NCBI RefSeq assembly: GCF_002869965.1
Contig: NZ_PEBS01000012.1
Span: 37,777 to 101,776, forward strand
DNA length: 64,000 bases
Reading direction: 5' to 3'
Source: Janthinobacterium sp. ROICE36
GTDB taxonomy: Bacteria; Pseudomonadota; Gammaproteobacteria; Burkholderiales; Burkholderiaceae_D
In this document: one piece after another, positions 52,067 through 62,641 of the stretch
Layout of the letters: each line of letters opens with the position of its first letter
Position numbering within the stretch: the first letter of the stretch is position 1
Translations under genes and position numbers: made by a program
Notes under the pieces: model-generated
The model's input: the letters and a program-made list of their open reading frames with translations, nothing else
Told to the model about the DNA's origin: nothing
Database searches by the model: none

Positions 52067-53314
52067 TTAAGCTTTTTCCAGCTCGAACGCTTTATGCAGC
52101 GCGCGCACGGCCAGTTCCATGTACTTTTCATCGATCAGCACGGAGATCTTGATCTCGGAAGTGGAGATCATCATGATGTTGATGCCCTCTTCCGACAGGG
52201 TGCGGAACATTTGCGATGCCACGCCAACGTGGCTGCGCATGCCCACGCCGACGACGGACAGTTTCGACACTTTCGCATCGCCCGTGATGCTGGCCGCGCC
52301 CAGCGATTCGCGGTTCGATTCCAGCACGGCCAGCGCGCGCGCGTATTCGCCGCGCGAGACGGTGAAGGTGAAGTCCGTTTTACCGTCGACCGACTGATTC
52401 TGTATGATCATGTCGACTTCGATGTTCGCGTCCGCCACCGGCCCCAGGATGTGGTAGGCCACGCCTGGACGGTCGGGCACGCCGAGCACGGTGATTTTGG
52501 CTTCATCGCGGTTGAAGGCGATGCCGGAGATGACTGCTTGTTCCATGTTTGTATCTTCCTCAAACGAAATCAGGGTGCCTGAATTGGCTTCTATTTCCAG
52601 CGGCAACATCGGGTCGGTCAGCGACGACAGCACGCGCGTGGGCACGCGGTAGTTGCCGGCAAATTCCACCGAACGCGTTTGCAGCACTTTGGAACCCAGC
52701 GAAGCCAGTTCCAGCATTTCTTCAAAGGTGATGGTCTTCAGGCGGCGCGCCTCGGAGACCACGCGCGGATCGGTCGTGTAGACGCCGTCGACGTCCGTGA
52801 AGATCAGGCACTCGGCCGCTTTCATGGCGGCGGCAATCGCCACGGCCGAGGTGTCGGAACCGCCGCGGCCCAGGGTCGCGATGTTGTCGTTCTCGTCGAC
52901 GCCCTGGAAACCGGTAATGATGACAATCTTGCCCGCATCGAGGTCGCGTTTGACTTTTTCGTCATCGATCGACTGGATGCGTGCCTTGGTAAAGGCGGAA
53001 TCGGTCTTGATCGCGACTTGCCAGCCAGCATAGGATACGGCTTGTTTGCCGATCGCCAGCAGTGCCATCGACAATAGGCCGACGGACACTTGTTCGCCTG
53101 TCGAGGCGATCATGTCAAGTTCACGAGGATCGGGTTGATCCATGATTTCCCTGGCCAGTCCAATCAGGCGGTTGGTTTCGCCCGACATGGCCGATGGCAC
53201 CACCACGATTTGATGCCCAGCGTCGTGCCACTTGGCAACGCGCTTGGCGACATTCTTGATACGGTCAGTCGAGCCCATCGACGTACCGCCATATTTGTGG
53301 ACGATTAATGCCAT
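52067..53314 (-). CDS. lysC: Aspartate kinase
   Basis: A 415-residue monofunctional aspartokinase, first step from aspartate to Lys/Thr/Met. N-terminal VHKYGGTSMGS is the kinase signature; two ACT domains end the protein (VLGVPDRPGVAYHILGPVADANI and VVGVGMRSHVGVASQMFRTL), so feedback control by lysine/threonine is expected. Start 53314 begins the family homology. In E. coli-type starts an internal beta-subunit start may exist; none is obvious here. Confidence 0.97.
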   Translation of the reverse strand: MALIVHKYGGTSMGSTDRIKNVAKRVAKWHDAGHQIVVVPSAMSGETNRLIGLAREIMDQPDPRELDMIASTGEQVSVGLLSMALLAIGKQAVSYAGWQVAIKTDSAFTKARIQSIDDEKVKRDLDAGKIVIITGFQGVDENDNIATLGRGGSDTSAVAIAAAMKAAECLIFTDVDGVYTTDPRVVSEARRLKTITFEEMLELASLGSKVLQTRSVEFAGNYRVPTRVLSSLTDPMLPLEIEANSGTLISFEEDTNMEQAVISGIAFNRDEAKITVLGVPDRPGVAYHILGPVADANIEVDMIIQNQSVDGKTDFTFTVSRGEYARALAVLESNRESLGAASITGDAKVSKLSVVGVGMRSHVGVASQMFRTLSEEGINIMMISTSEIKISVLIDEKYMELAVRALHKAFELEKA

Positions 53315-53510
53315 AAGAGTGAAGTTTCCGCTCAAGAAGAATAAAAAAGGAGGGCTTTACTCTACATGCCGCAATGCAAAATAACAAGCTAAAAAGCGCA
53401 TTAGCTCATACCGATTACGCATATGGAAATATGCAATCCATGCAGTTGGGAGCGCATGGGCAGCCACTTGCCGACCACCCCGAGAGTGGCCGTGGCGGCT
53501 GCCCTCACGC

Positions 53511-54929
53511 TCAGCAGGAGAGCCAGCGCAAGGCCACGCGGGGACGCTCCAGCAGGCTCAGGCAATGGCAATCGAGGCCTATACCCGCCGCATACAGCAA
53601 TTGTTGCGCCGCACAGACAAGGGGCAGGCGTTCGCGCTCCCAGGCGGGCACGTCAAACGCCTGGTAATGGTATTTCAAGCTCTTGGTGGGACGGTTCAGG
53701 GCCAGTTTCAAGCGCTCGCCGCCCTGGCGGAAATCGATCGTCAAGGTTTGCGCTTGCAACCAGGCAATATCGATGCCCTGGCCGCCCTCTTCCACCGCAT
53801 CGAAATGCAGCACGCCGCCATATGCGGGAAAGGCCATGCTCGCCTCGCCTTTCCACACAAATTGCTGGCCAGCCTTTTCCAGGCCGGGAATGCCCGCGTC
53901 GTCACGCTCGCGCATGCCCGCCAGGTCATCGAGCTTCGGCGTCAGGTACAGCCGGTCGCGGTGGCGCCGCACGTGGCATTCGGGATGCGTCACCAGCAGT
54001 TGCGCATCTGGCCGCGCTTCCAGCAATTGCGCCAGCATTTCCGCCAGCCATGCCGTCGACGGCATGCGCAAGCCGCGCGTGCCGAACCAGTGGCGCAGCA
54101 AGTTGTAGCAGCGGTCCGTACTTAACTCACGCAATTTCGCCAGTTCGATGCAGTCGCCATCGAGGCAAGCGGCCAGATCCTGCGTCGCCAGTTCCGTCAG
54201 CAGGCGCTGCGCCGACTGCGCATGCTGGGCGCTGCGGGCGAAGCGCTCCTGGAAGCCGGGAAAGGCCTGCGCCAGCACGGGCATCACCTGATGCCGCAGA
54301 GCATTGCGGGCAAAGCGGGGATCGTCATTCGACTCGTCGTGGATGTGCGCAATCGCCTGTTGCGCCACATAGGCTTCGAGCTGCCTGCGCGACACCGACA
54401 GCAGCGGGCGCGCCATCACCAGGTCCGGGTTGCCCAGCAGCTCGGGCGCGCTGTTGGCGCCATCCATGCCGGACAAACCCGCCGTGCCGGAACCGCGCAG
54501 CAACTGCAGCAGCACCGTCTCGGCCTGGTCGTCCTGGTGGTGGGCTGTCAGCAACAGGCGCACGCCGTGCGCCGCGCACAGCTCGCCCAAGGCCGCATAG
54601 CGGCGCTTGCGGGCCGCCTCTTCCGTGCCCGTCTTCGCATTCTTTTCCAGCGTGACCTTGCGTGCTTCAAAGGCGATGCCCATGCCGGCGCACAATTGCT
54701 CGCAGTGCAGCAGCCAGGCATCCGCATGCGGGCTCAGGCCGTGGTGCACGTGGAACGCGTGCAAGGCCACGCCGTGCTCTTGCGCCCAGGCATGTGCCAG
54801 GTGCAGCAGGGCCGAGGAATCGAGGCCGCCGCTCAGGGCGATGCCGACGGGACTACCGGCTGGCGGCACGCAGGCGTCCAGCGCGCGGGCGAAGATGTCG
54901 GCGACGGTGGCGGTTTGTTGCTTTTTCAT
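53511..54929 (-). CDS. tilS: tRNA(Ile)-lysidine synthetase
   Basis: A 472-residue N-type ATP pyrophosphatase that converts C34 of tRNA-Ile(CAU) to lysidine. The PP-loop is ALSGGLDSSALLHLA; HHGLSPHADAW, TAHHQDDQAETVLLQLLRG and RPLL follow, and a C-terminal TilS domain ends the chain (DFRQGGERLKL, DVPAWERERLPLV). The start at 54929 has GGAG before it. Essential housekeeping gene, downstream of accA. Confidence 0.95.
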   Translation of the reverse strand: MKKQQTATVADIFARALDACVPPAGSPVGIALSGGLDSSALLHLAHAWAQEHGVALHAFHVHHGLSPHADAWLLHCEQLCAGMGIAFEARKVTLEKNAKTGTEEAARKRRYAALGELCAAHGVRLLLTAHHQDDQAETVLLQLLRGSGTAGLSGMDGANSAPELLGNPDLVMARPLLSVSRRQLEAYVAQQAIAHIHDESNDDPRFARNALRHQVMPVLAQAFPGFQERFARSAQHAQSAQRLLTELATQDLAACLDGDCIELAKLRELSTDRCYNLLRHWFGTRGLRMPSTAWLAEMLAQLLEARPDAQLLVTHPECHVRRHRDRLYLTPKLDDLAGMRERDDAGIPGLEKAGQQFVWKGEASMAFPAYGGVLHFDAVEEGGQGIDIAWLQAQTLTIDFRQGGERLKLALNRPTKSLKYHYQAFDVPAWERERLPLVCAAQQLLYAAGIGLDCHCLSLLERPRVALRWLSC

Positions 54930-55029
54930 AAGACTCCAGGAATGCAAAGAGGGACAGGTGACCAAACGACTCCTGTCGTCTGGCTGCCTGTCCCCGGTGT
55001 TCTTGCTGCCGGCCTGCGCCGGCGATGGC

Positions 55030-56004
55030 TTACTCGCTCGGCGTGGTTTCCTTGAACTTGCCGTAGCTCAGCAGTTTTTCATGGCGCGCTTGCAGCAAGT
55101 CCTTGGTTTTCATGCCGTGGAACTGGCGCAAGGTGTCGGCCAGGGCGCGCTTGAGCAAGGTCGCCATCTGTTTCGGATCGCGGTGGGCGCCGCCCAGCGG
55201 TTCGTTGATGATCTTGTCGATCATGCCCATGGCTTTCAGGCGGTGCGCCGTCAAGCCCAGCGCTTCGGCCGCGTCGGAAGCGCGCTCGGCGCTCTTCCAC
55301 AGGATGGAAGCGCAGCCCTCCGGCGAGATCACGGCATAGGTCGAGTATTGCAGCATCAGCACGGCGTCGCCCACGGCAATGGCCAGCGCGCCGCCGGAAC
55401 CGCCTTCACCGATGATGGTGGCGATCAACGGCACTTTCAGTTCGGCCATCACGTACAGGTTGTGGCCGATGGCTTCCGACTGGCCGCGCTCTTCCGCGTC
55501 GATGCCGGGGAAGGCGCCTGGCGTATCGACGAAGGTGAAGATGGGCAAGTTGAACTTTTCAGCCACTTTCATCAGGCGCATGGCCTTGCGATAGCCTTCC
55601 GGCTTCGGCATGCCGAAATTGCGCAGGGCGCGCTCTTTCGTGTCGCGGCCCTTCTGGTGGCCGATGACCATACAGGGCTGGCCATTGAAACGGGCCAGGC
55701 CGCCAACGACGGACAAATCGTCCGCGTAGCTGCGGTCGCCATGCAATTCGTGGAAATCGGTAAAGATTTCATTCACATAATCCATGGTGTAAGGGCGCTG
55801 CGGGTGGCGCGCGATCTGCGCCACTTGCCAGGGCGTCAGCTTGGCGTAGATATCTTTGGTCAGCTGCTGGCTCTTCTTGGCCAGGCGGTCGATCTCTTCC
55901 GAGATGTCGACGGCCGAATCGTCTTGCACGAAGCGCAACTCTTCGATCTTGGAATCGAGTTCCGCGATCGGCTGTTCAAAATTGAGGAAAGTCGTTTTAG
56001 TCAT
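55030..56004 (-). CDS. accA: Acetyl-CoA carboxylase carboxyltransferase subunit alpha
   Basis: A 324-residue carboxyltransferase alpha subunit for malonyl-CoA formation. [19 protein letters not shown] is the usual N-terminus; [23 protein letters not shown] and [15 protein letters not shown] are active-site blocks. The ATG at 56004 follows CCTGGAGGTACA, a strong ribosome site. Normal length. Confidence 0.97.
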   Translation of the reverse strand: MTKTTFLNFEQPIAELDSKIEELRFVQDDSAVDISEEIDRLAKKSQQLTKDIYAKLTPWQVAQIARHPQRPYTMDYVNEIFTDFHELHGDRSYADDLSVVGGLARFNGQPCMVIGHQKGRDTKERALRNFGMPKPEGYRKAMRLMKVAEKFNLPIFTFVDTPGAFPGIDAEERGQSEAIGHNLYVMAELKVPLIATIIGEGGSGGALAIAVGDAVLMLQYSTYAVISPEGCASILWKSAERASDAAEALGLTAHRLKAMGMIDKIINEPLGGAHRDPKQMATLLKRALADTLRQFHGMKTKDLLQARHEKLLSYGKFKETTPSE

Positions 56005-56058
56005 TGTACCTCCAGGTTTTACCGGCCACGGCACCAGGGCGCGCGGCATTATCTATGT

Positions 56059-56772
56059 TTATTTTACCGTACCGGCTGCTGCGCCGGGGGCTGCATCAGG
56101 TGCGATAGCGGCAGTTGCAGGGTCGAGACTGCGCCACAAATACCAAGTGGCCACGGTGCGCCACGGTTCCCAATTGGCGGAAACTTCGCGCGCATCGCTG
56201 CGGGAAACAGGTTCGCCGGAGAAATAATTGACGCTGATACCCTGGATCAAACCGGGGTCGTCGAGCGGCAAGACATTCGGCCGTAGCAGATTAAATATCA
56301 AAAACATCTCGGCTGTCCAGCGCCCTATGCCGCGGATTTGCACCAGTTCGGCGATGACGGCTTCGTCATCCATCTGGTCCCACTGGCTGGCGTGCACGCG
56401 CTTGGCCTTGAAATGGTCGGCCAGGTCGAGGATGTATTCGGTCTTGCGTTTGGACAAGCCGCAGGCGGACAGTTGCTCTGCGCCTGCCTTCAATACCTGC
56501 GAAGGCGTGCATTTCGGGCAAGCCAGCAGCAGCTTTTTCCAGGCAGCATCGGCCGCCTTGGGTGTAATCTGCTGGCCCACCAGCGAACGGGCCAGGGTGG
56601 TAAACGGGTCGCTGTGGCCGACCAGATGCAGGTCGCCAAATTGCGGGATGAGCTTTTTCATGATGCGGTCGCGCTTCATCAGCTCGATCTTCGCCTCTTC
56701 CCAGTAGTGCGGCACCTGGATCACCTGCTCCGCCACCGGGGCGTCCCCGTTTTCCCTGGACGTCGCCATCAT
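56059..56772 (-). CDS. AlkA-like DNA-3-methyladenine glycosylase (HhH-GPD)
   Basis: A 237-residue base-excision glycosylase. The helix-hairpin-helix is [16 protein letters not shown] and the catalytic aspartate lies in [12 protein letters not shown]. It should remove alkylated purines. Two overlapping ATGs; the first overlaps the cysS stop as ATGA. A proline/alanine-rich tail ([13 protein letters not shown]) is lineage-specific. Typical order cysS - glycosylase - accA in this family. Confidence 0.9.
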   Translation of the reverse strand: MMATSRENGDAPVAEQVIQVPHYWEEAKIELMKRDRIMKKLIPQFGDLHLVGHSDPFTTLARSLVGQQITPKAADAAWKKLLLACPKCTPSQVLKAGAEQLSACGLSKRKTEYILDLADHFKAKRVHASQWDQMDDEAVIAELVQIRGIGRWTAEMFLIFNLLRPNVLPLDDPGLIQGISVNYFSGEPVSRSDAREVSANWEPWRTVATWYLWRSLDPATAAIAPDAAPGAAAGTVK

Positions 56773-58166
56773 GCGCGGCGCCAGTTGGTCGAGCCGTCAG
56801 GCTTGTCTTCGAGAATGATGCCGGCCGCCAACAGTTCAGCGCGGATCTTGTCGGACTGGGCAAAGTCGCGGGCCTTTTTCGCCGCGCTGCGCGCCGCGAT
56901 GGCCGCTTCGATGCCGGCGGCCTCGTCCTCGCCACCGGCTGCAGTGCCGACGGTCGCTTGCAAGAATTGCTGCGGCGTGCGTTCCAGCAAGCCAAACACG
57001 CCCGCCAGACCCTTCAATTGACGCGCCAGGGAGGGAGACTTGCTCTTGTTGACTTCCGTCGCCAGATCGAACAGGGCGGCCACGGCCAGCGGCGTGTTGA
57101 AATCGTCATCCATTGCCTCGGCCACGCGGGCGGCATGCGCTTCGCTCCAGTCGATGGCGCCTTCTTCCAGCACCACGTCGGCCAGCGCCGTGTACAAGCG
57201 CGTCAGCGACAAGCGGGCGTCGTCCAGGTGCACGTCCGAGTAATTCAGGGGGCTGCGGTAGTGCGCGCGCAGGATGAAGAAGCGAATCACTTCGGCATCG
57301 AACTTTTGCAGCACTTCACGGATGGTGAAGAAATTGCCAAGCGACTTGGACATTTTTTCATTGTCCAGGCGCACGAAGCCGTTATGTATCCAATAATTCA
57401 CGCTGGTATGACCGAACGCGCCTTCAGATTGGGCGATCTCGTTTTCGTGGTGCGGGAATTGCAAGTCCGCGCCGCCGCCGTGGATGTCGAACTGTTCACC
57501 GAGCAGGGCGCAGGACATGGCCGAGCACTCGATATGCCAGCCCGGGCGGCCGCGGCCCCACTTCGAGTCCCATTTGACTTCTTCCGGCTCGGACGCTTTC
57601 GATGACTTCCACAGCACGAAGTCGAGCGGATCGCGCTTGCCCGTGTTCACGTCGACTCTTTCGCCCGCGCGCAGGTCGTCGAGCGACTTGCCCGACAGCT
57701 TGCCGTAGTGGGGGAAGTTGCGCACGGCGTAATTGACGTCGCCGTCAAGACCCTGGTAGGCGAGGTCCTTCGCTTCGAGCTGCTCGATCAGGCGCAGCAT
57801 CTGCGGCACGTAATCGGTGGCGCGCGGCGTGTGGTCGGGCGTCAAGATGCCCAGCGCAGCCGTGTCTTCATCCATGTAGCGGGTGAAGCGCGTCGTCAGC
57901 TGGGAAATCGTCTCGCCGTTTTCCACGGCGCGGCGGATGATCTTGTCGTCGATGTCCGTAATGTTACGCACATAAGTGACGTCGAGACCGGAGGCTTTCA
58001 GCCAGCGGTAGATGACGTCGAAGGCCATCATCATGCGCGCATGGCCGATATGGCAATAATCGTAGATGGTCATGCCGCAGACGTACATGCGTACCTTGCC
58101 AGCTTCCATCGGGACGAATACCTGCTTCTCGCGAGCCAGGGTGTTGTAAATCTTTAGATTGCTCAT
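56769..58166 (-). CDS. cysS: Cysteinyl-tRNA synthetase
   Basis: A 465-residue class I synthetase. The HIGH motif appears as [11 protein letters not shown], the zinc-site Cys/His in YVCGMT, CSAMSC and HHENEIAQ, and KMSKSLGNF is the KMSKS loop. The ATG at 58166 starts the family homology. No T-box-like leader seen in the 278-bp divergent region shared with the cyclophilin gene. Confidence 0.97.
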   Translation of the reverse strand: MSNLKIYNTLAREKQVFVPMEAGKVRMYVCGMTIYDYCHIGHARMMMAFDVIYRWLKASGLDVTYVRNITDIDDKIIRRAVENGETISQLTTRFTRYMDEDTAALGILTPDHTPRATDYVPQMLRLIEQLEAKDLAYQGLDGDVNYAVRNFPHYGKLSGKSLDDLRAGERVDVNTGKRDPLDFVLWKSSKASEPEEVKWDSKWGRGRPGWHIECSAMSCALLGEQFDIHGGGADLQFPHHENEIAQSEGAFGHTSVNYWIHNGFVRLDNEKMSKSLGNFFTIREVLQKFDAEVIRFFILRAHYRSPLNYSDVHLDDARLSLTRLYTALADVVLEEGAIDWSEAHAARVAEAMDDDFNTPLAVAALFDLATEVNKSKSPSLARQLKGLAGVFGLLERTPQQFLQATVGTAAGGEDEAAGIEAAIAARSAAKKARDFAQSDKIRAELLAAGIILEDKPDGSTNWRRA

Positions 58167-58444
58167 CGTACTTTGCAAGTGGAGCGGCCGCCAGCCTGGC
58201 AAAACGACAGACAGGCGCGGACACCGGGTGTGCCGCGCCACTGAACTGCCGTGTGCGCCAAGACTGGTCGAGCCGCTATAGTGTTGTTCTTGTTTGTTAG
58301 AATTAGGGCGTTAGCGGTCAAGTATAACATTGATAAAAACCATACTGGCCCGATATGGATCAGGTTTTTACGCTGCTCAAGCAAATTTTCATTTCTTTAC
58401 AATTAAAGCAAGCTTAGAGAAAAATAACGATCAAGGACACCTTC

Positions 58445-59071
58445 ATGCAAGAAATCAAATCGAAACGCCTGTCTTTCCTGGCCCGCTTTTGCACCCTGTT
58501 TGCCGGCCTGACCCTGGGCGGCGCCGTCGTTGCGGCCGCGCCAACGACCATCGACCCGACCCCGCACGTGACCCTGAAAACCAGCCTGGGCGAGATCGTG
58601 CTGGAACTGGACCAGGAAAAAGCGCCGCTAAGCGTGGCCAATTTCTTGCAATATGTCAAAAGCGGCTATTACAAGGGCACCGTGTTTCACCGCGTCATCG
58701 ATGGCTTCATGATACAGGGCGGCGGCTTCGACAAGAACATGAAGCAGAAAGCGACAAAAGCGCCGATCAAGAACGAGGCGCAAAACGGCTTGCAGAACGT
58801 CAGCTACAGCATCGCCATGGCACGCACGGGCGACCCGCATTCGGCCACGTCGCAGTTCTTCATCAACGTGGGCAATAACGGCGCGCTCGACTATCCTGGC
58901 CGCGACGGCTTCGGCTACACGGTATTCGGCAAAGTTGTCAAAGGCATGGACGTGGTCGACAAGATCAAGGCCGTGCCCGTTGCCGACAAGGGGCCGCACC
59001 AGAACGTGCCAATCACCCCCGTGGTGATCGAATCGGCGACTTTACTCAAATCAGCGCCCGCAAAACTGTAA
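58445..59071 (+). CDS. ppiA: Periplasmic peptidyl-prolyl cis-trans isomerase (cyclophilin)
   Basis: A 208-residue cyclophilin with a Sec signal peptide (basic start, hydrophobic [12 protein letters not shown]). The catalytic cyclophilin blocks are [14 protein letters not shown] and [10 protein letters not shown]; the domain spans about 45-200. It should speed proline isomerisation in periplasmic proteins. The next gene is its cytosolic sister, 71 bp away, clearly a duplication. Confidence 0.9.
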   Translation: MQEIKSKRLSFLARFCTLFAGLTLGGAVVAAAPTTIDPTPHVTLKTSLGEIVLELDQEKAPLSVANFLQYVKSGYYKGTVFHRVIDGFMIQGGGFDKNMKQKATKAPIKNEAQNGLQNVSYSIAMARTGDPHSATSQFFINVGNNGALDYPGRDGFGYTVFGKVVKGMDVVDKIKAVPVADKGPHQNVPITPVVIESATLLKSAPAKL

Positions 59072-59142
59072 AATAGCGTTTTTGCGGCCCTGAACCACGG
59101 GGGCCGTCGAATCATTCTTCATCTAATTTATTAAGGATCATC

Positions 59143-59634
59143 ATGACCTCCGTCATCATCACCACCAATCTGGGCAAGATCACCGCTGAACTGGACGCCG
59201 AGAAAGCGCCGAAAACGGTTGCCAACTTCCTGGCCTACATGCAAGCCGGCCACTACGACAACACGATTTTCCACCGCGTCATCGACGGCTTCATGATCCA
59301 GGGCGGCGGTTTCGAGCCAGGCATGAAACAAAAGCCTGCCGACACCACCGTGGAAAACGAAGCCAAAAACGGCCTGAAAAACGACACCTACACCTTGGCC
59401 ATGGCCCGCACGTCGGACCCGCACTCGGCATCGGCCCAGTTCTTCATCAACATCAAAAACAACAGCTTCCTCGACTATCCAGGCCAGGACGGCTGGGGCT
59501 ACGCGGTGTTCGGTAAAGTCACCGACGGCAAGGAAGTCGTCGACGCCATCCGCGCCGTAAAAACCTCGCGCACCGGCATGTTTGCCGATGTGCCGGTAAC
59601 CGACGTGATCATCGAGAAAGTCGAAGCCGCTTAA
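59143..59634 (+). CDS. ppiB: Cytosolic peptidyl-prolyl cis-trans isomerase (cyclophilin)
   Basis: A 163-residue PpiB without signal peptide. [41 protein letters not shown] and the C-terminal VIIEKVEAA are standard. AAGGATCATC precedes the ATG. The gap to ppiA has a weak GC hairpin without T run, so the two may be co-transcribed. Confidence 0.95.
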   Translation: MTSVIITTNLGKITAELDAEKAPKTVANFLAYMQAGHYDNTIFHRVIDGFMIQGGGFEPGMKQKPADTTVENEAKNGLKNDTYTLAMARTSDPHSASAQFFINIKNNSFLDYPGQDGWGYAVFGKVTDGKEVVDAIRAVKTSRTGMFADVPVTDVIIEKVEAA

Positions 59635-59714
59635 TACGGCTCTGGCATCATGAATAACAGGCATTGCAGCGTTTGCGCCTCTCCATGCACTTCACTTTTT
59701 GGGAGCGTTGAACG

Positions 59715-60476
59715 ATGACAATGCCTGCCGCACTCTTTATTTCCGACCTGCATCTGCAGAGCTCGCACCCGCGCACCAGCGCGGCGTTTCTTTCTTTCCT
59801 GGAACACCATGCGCAATATGCGCAAGCGCTGTATCTATTAGGCGACCTGTTCGAATATTGGGCCGGCGACGATGACCTGGAAGACCCGTTCAATGCGCGC
59901 ATGACGGCTGCTATCCGCTCCGTCAGCGATGCTGGCGTGCACGTGTACTGGATCGCCGGCAACCGCGACTTTCTTGTCGGCTCCGGCTTTGCCGCCGCCG
60001 CCGGCGCCACCCTGCTCAGCGAACCGCATGCGGCTACCATTGCCGGCCAGCGCATCGTCTTGCTGCATGGCGACGCCGAATGCACGAAAGACGTGCAATA
60101 CATGGAGTTTCGCGCCATGGTGCGCCAGCCCGCGTGGCAAAAACAGTTCCTGTCCATGCCGCTGGCACAGCGCAAGGCCATCATCGCCGGTTTGCGTCAG
60201 AGCAGCCGCGCGCACAATGGCGAAAAATCCATGGACATCATGGATGTCACGCCCGATGCCGTGGCCCAAGTATTTGCCGAACATGCCAGCACCATCATGA
60301 TCCACGGCCATACGCACCGCCCTGCCCTGCATAAAGTCGACAATACCTTGCGCTATGTCCTGCCCGACTGGGAATGCGACGTGACGGCGCCAGAACAGCC
60401 ACGCGGCGGCTGGATCGCCATCGATGCGCGCGGCAACATCACGCGCCACGACCTGAACGGCGACATCATCGACTAG
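59715..60476 (+). CDS. lpxH: UDP-2,3-diacylglucosamine diphosphatase
   Basis: A 253-residue calcineurin-type phosphoesterase of lipid A synthesis. Metal motifs: FISDLHL, LLGDLFEYW, AGNRDF, LLHGD and HGHTHRPALH. It yields lipid X at the inner membrane face. GGGAG lies before the ATG. 81 bp after ppiB, which is a common neighbour of lpxH. Confidence 0.95.
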   Translation: MTMPAALFISDLHLQSSHPRTSAAFLSFLEHHAQYAQALYLLGDLFEYWAGDDDLEDPFNARMTAAIRSVSDAGVHVYWIAGNRDFLVGSGFAAAAGATLLSEPHAATIAGQRIVLLHGDAECTKDVQYMEFRAMVRQPAWQKQFLSMPLAQRKAIIAGLRQSSRAHNGEKSMDIMDVTPDAVAQVFAEHASTIMIHGHTHRPALHKVDNTLRYVLPDWECDVTAPEQPRGGWIAIDARGNITRHDLNGDIID

Positions 60477-60545
60477 GCCTGCGCCGACCGTAACACGGGC
60501 GTTTGTCCGATAGCCGCGCCCGCCTGGCCTTGCTGTAATGGCGCC

Positions 60546-61262
60546 ATGCATACCATTTACATCGGCACGGCCGGCTGGCGCCTTTCCAGCGCCGCCGCCA
60601 GCCACTTCCCCCTCGATGGCAGCCATCTGCAGCGCTATGCCAGCGTCTTGCCCTGCGTGGAAATCAACAGCTCCTTCTACCGCCCGCACCAGAGCGCCAC
60701 CTACGCGCGCTGGGCCGCCAGCGTGCCCGCACATTTCCGTTTCAGCGTGAAATTACCACGCAGCATCACGCACGAACGGCGTTTGCGCGATGGCACGGCC
60801 GAACTGGATCGCTTTGCGGGGGAAGTATCGGAACTGGGAATAAAACTGGGCTGCGTGCTGGTACAGCTGCCGCCCAGCCTGCGTTTCGAGGCGGACGTGG
60901 CCGCCGCATTTTTCAGTGCGCTACGCCAGCGCTTCGACGGCATGCTCGCTTGCGAAGCGCGCCACGCCAGCTGGTTCGCGGCGGACTCCACCGCCATGTT
61001 GCAGGAACATGCGATCACGCGCGTGCGCGCCGATCCGCCGGCCGGCCAGCCGGGCCCGCATGTGCCGACCACGGATATCGCCTACCTGCGTCTGCATGGC
61101 AGCCCGAGAATCTATTACTCTGACTACCCGCCCGACTATCTGGCAAGTCTGGCCACCACCCTGCGCGCACAGGTGCAGGCCGGCAGCTGGTGCATCTTCG
61201 ACAATACGGCAGCCGGCGCCGCCCTGTTCAATGCACTGGACCTGCAGGCGCGACTGGCCTGA
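60546..61262 (+). CDS. DUF72-domain protein (YecE-like)
   Basis: A 238-residue TIM-barrel-like DUF72 protein (YIGTAGWRL, VEINSSFYRPH, FRFSVKLPRSITHERRL, YLRLHGSPRIYYSDYPP, IFDNTAAGAA). Function unproven; a nuclease-like or metal-dependent fold has been suggested for the family. Normal length; ATG at 60546. Confidence 0.9.
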   Translation: MHTIYIGTAGWRLSSAAASHFPLDGSHLQRYASVLPCVEINSSFYRPHQSATYARWAASVPAHFRFSVKLPRSITHERRLRDGTAELDRFAGEVSELGIKLGCVLVQLPPSLRFEADVAAAFFSALRQRFDGMLACEARHASWFAADSTAMLQEHAITRVRADPPAGQPGPHVPTTDIAYLRLHGSPRIYYSDYPPDYLASLATTLRAQVQAGSWCIFDNTAAGAALFNALDLQARLA

Positions 61263-61270
61263 AATAGTTG

Positions 61271-61310
61271 TTGAATTTTTGAGTCTTAGTGTTATAGTTA
61301 ACTACAACAC
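61271..61310 (+). promoter_or_regulatory. Promoter and GntR operator of the YtrA-type ABC operon
   Basis: TTGAAT (61271-61276), 16-bp spacer, TATAGT (61293-61298) form a sigma-70 promoter. A 22-bp near-perfect palindrome GTGTTATAGTTAACTACAACAC (61289-61310, one mismatched pair) covers the -10 box. This is the position and shape of a YtrA-subfamily GntR site, so the regulator probably represses its own operon. Confidence 0.7.
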
Positions 61311-61391
61311 CATTTAACCATATCAGGGAGCCCCGATGCCTACAGCATTTTTCACGCGCCGCCCCGCCCCGCCCTTCTCGGAGCGCATCCC

Positions 61392-61772
61392 ATGAGCGCG
61401 GCATGGAACGACAATAGCCCCATCTACCGCCAGCTCAAGGCCAGGGTGGTGGGCATGATGCTCGATGGCGTGCTGCAGTCCGGCGACGCCCTGCCGTCGG
61501 TGCGCCAGGTGGCGGCCGATTATCAATTGAATCCCATCACGGTTTCGCGCGCCTATCAGGAACTGGTCGACGATGCCCTGGTGGAAAAACGCAGAGGACT
61601 CGGTATGTATGTCTTGGATGGCGCCCGCGAGAAATTGCTGGCCAGCGAACGCGAGCGCTTCCTGCGCGAAGAATGGCCGGCGATGCTGGAACGCATCACG
61701 CAACTGGGCCTGGACCTCGATCAACTACTGCAAGCTAGCCGCGACAGTGGCGCACACGGAGAGTACGCATGA
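61392..61772 (+). CDS. GntR-family regulator (YtrA subfamily)
   Basis: A 126-residue regulator: N-terminal winged HTH (SPIYRQLKARVVGMMLDG, LPSVRQVAADYQLNPITVSRAYQEL) and a short C-terminal helix pair in place of a ligand domain, as in YtrA. It overlaps the ATPase gene by ATGA. Expected to control this ABC operon through the palindrome 80 bp upstream. Confidence 0.9.
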   Translation: MSAAWNDNSPIYRQLKARVVGMMLDGVLQSGDALPSVRQVAADYQLNPITVSRAYQELVDDALVEKRRGLGMYVLDGAREKLLASERERFLREEWPAMLERITQLGLDLDQLLQASRDSGAHGEYA

Positions 61773-62641
61773 ATGTATTGAACAAGGACAGCGTCATCAG
61801 CGCGCGCGGCTTGCGCAAGCAATATGGCAAGCAGGTGGCCATCGATGGCATCAGCTTTGATATCGCGCCAGGGCGCATCGTCGGCTTGATCGGGCCTAAC
61901 GGCTCCGGCAAGACCACCACCCTGAAAGCCATCCTGGGCTTGACGGGTTTCGAAGGCGACCTGTCGGTGTTGGGGCGCGATCCCCGCGTGCAGCGCGACG
62001 CGCTGATGGAGGACGTGTGCTTCATCGCCGACGTGGCCATCCTGCCGGGCTGGCTGCGCGTGGCCGACGCCATCGATTTCGTTGCCGGCGTGCATCCACG
62101 TTTCGACCGCAGCAAGGCCGAACGCTACCTGGCCCACACCAAACTGTCGCCGAAGATGAAGGTCAAGGCCATGTCGAAGGGCATGGTGGTGCAGCTGCAC
62201 CTGGCGCTGGTGATGGCCATCGACGCCAAGCTGCTGGTGCTCGACGAGCCGACCCTGGGCCTGGACATCCTGTACCGCAAGCAGTTCTACCAGAACTTGC
62301 TGGAAGACTATTTCGATGAAAACAAGACCATCGTCATCACCACGCACCAGATCGAGGAAGTGGAACACATCCTCAGCGACCTGATGTTCATTCGCGACGG
62401 CAAGATCGTGCTGGCCTCGACCATGGAAGAGGTGGGCGAGCGCTATAGCGAGGTGATGGTGGGCCCGCAGCACGTCAATCCGGCGCGCGCCCTGCAGCCG
62501 ATCAGCGAACGCAGCGTGTTTGGCAAGTCGGTGATGCTGTTCGACGGCGTCGCCCGCACCCAGCTGGCCGCCCTGGGCGAAGTACGCACGCCCAGCCTGG
62601 CTGACCTGTTTGTCGCGACCATGAAAGGATCGTACCAATGA
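61769..62641 (+). CDS. ABC transporter ATP-binding protein
   Basis: A 290-residue ATPase. Walker A GPNGSGKTTT, Walker B LLVLDEPTLGLD, H-loop TTHQIEEVEH; the signature loop is the unusual MSKGMVVQLHLAL. The C-terminal 60 residues are a regulatory tail. Overlaps both neighbours by ATGA, so regulator, ATPase and permease are made together. Confidence 0.92.
   Translation: MNVLNKDSVISARGLRKQYGKQVAIDGISFDIAPGRIVGLIGPNGSGKTTTLKAILGLTGFEGDLSVLGRDPRVQRDALMEDVCFIADVAILPGWLRVADAIDFVAGVHPRFDRSKAERYLAHTKLSPKMKVKAMSKGMVVQLHLALVMAIDAKLLVLDEPTLGLDILYRKQFYQNLLEDYFDENKTIVITTHQIEEVEHILSDLMFIRDGKIVLASTMEEVGERYSEVMVGPQHVNPARALQPISERSVFGKSVMLFDGVARTQLAALGEVRTPSLADLFVATMKGSYQ

Noticed and set aside
53459..53504. 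GGGCAGCC/GGCTGCCC long-loop stem after tilS
   Set aside because: A 30-nt loop and no T run; probably chance in GC-rich DNA.
58167..58444. T-box or cysteine-responsive leader before cysS
   Set aside because: No T-box core sequence or terminator/antiterminator pair visible; T-boxes are also rare in proteobacteria.
59083..59107. CGGCCC/GGGCCG hairpin between the two cyclophilin genes as terminator
   Set aside because: No T run and short stem; not enough for a terminator call.
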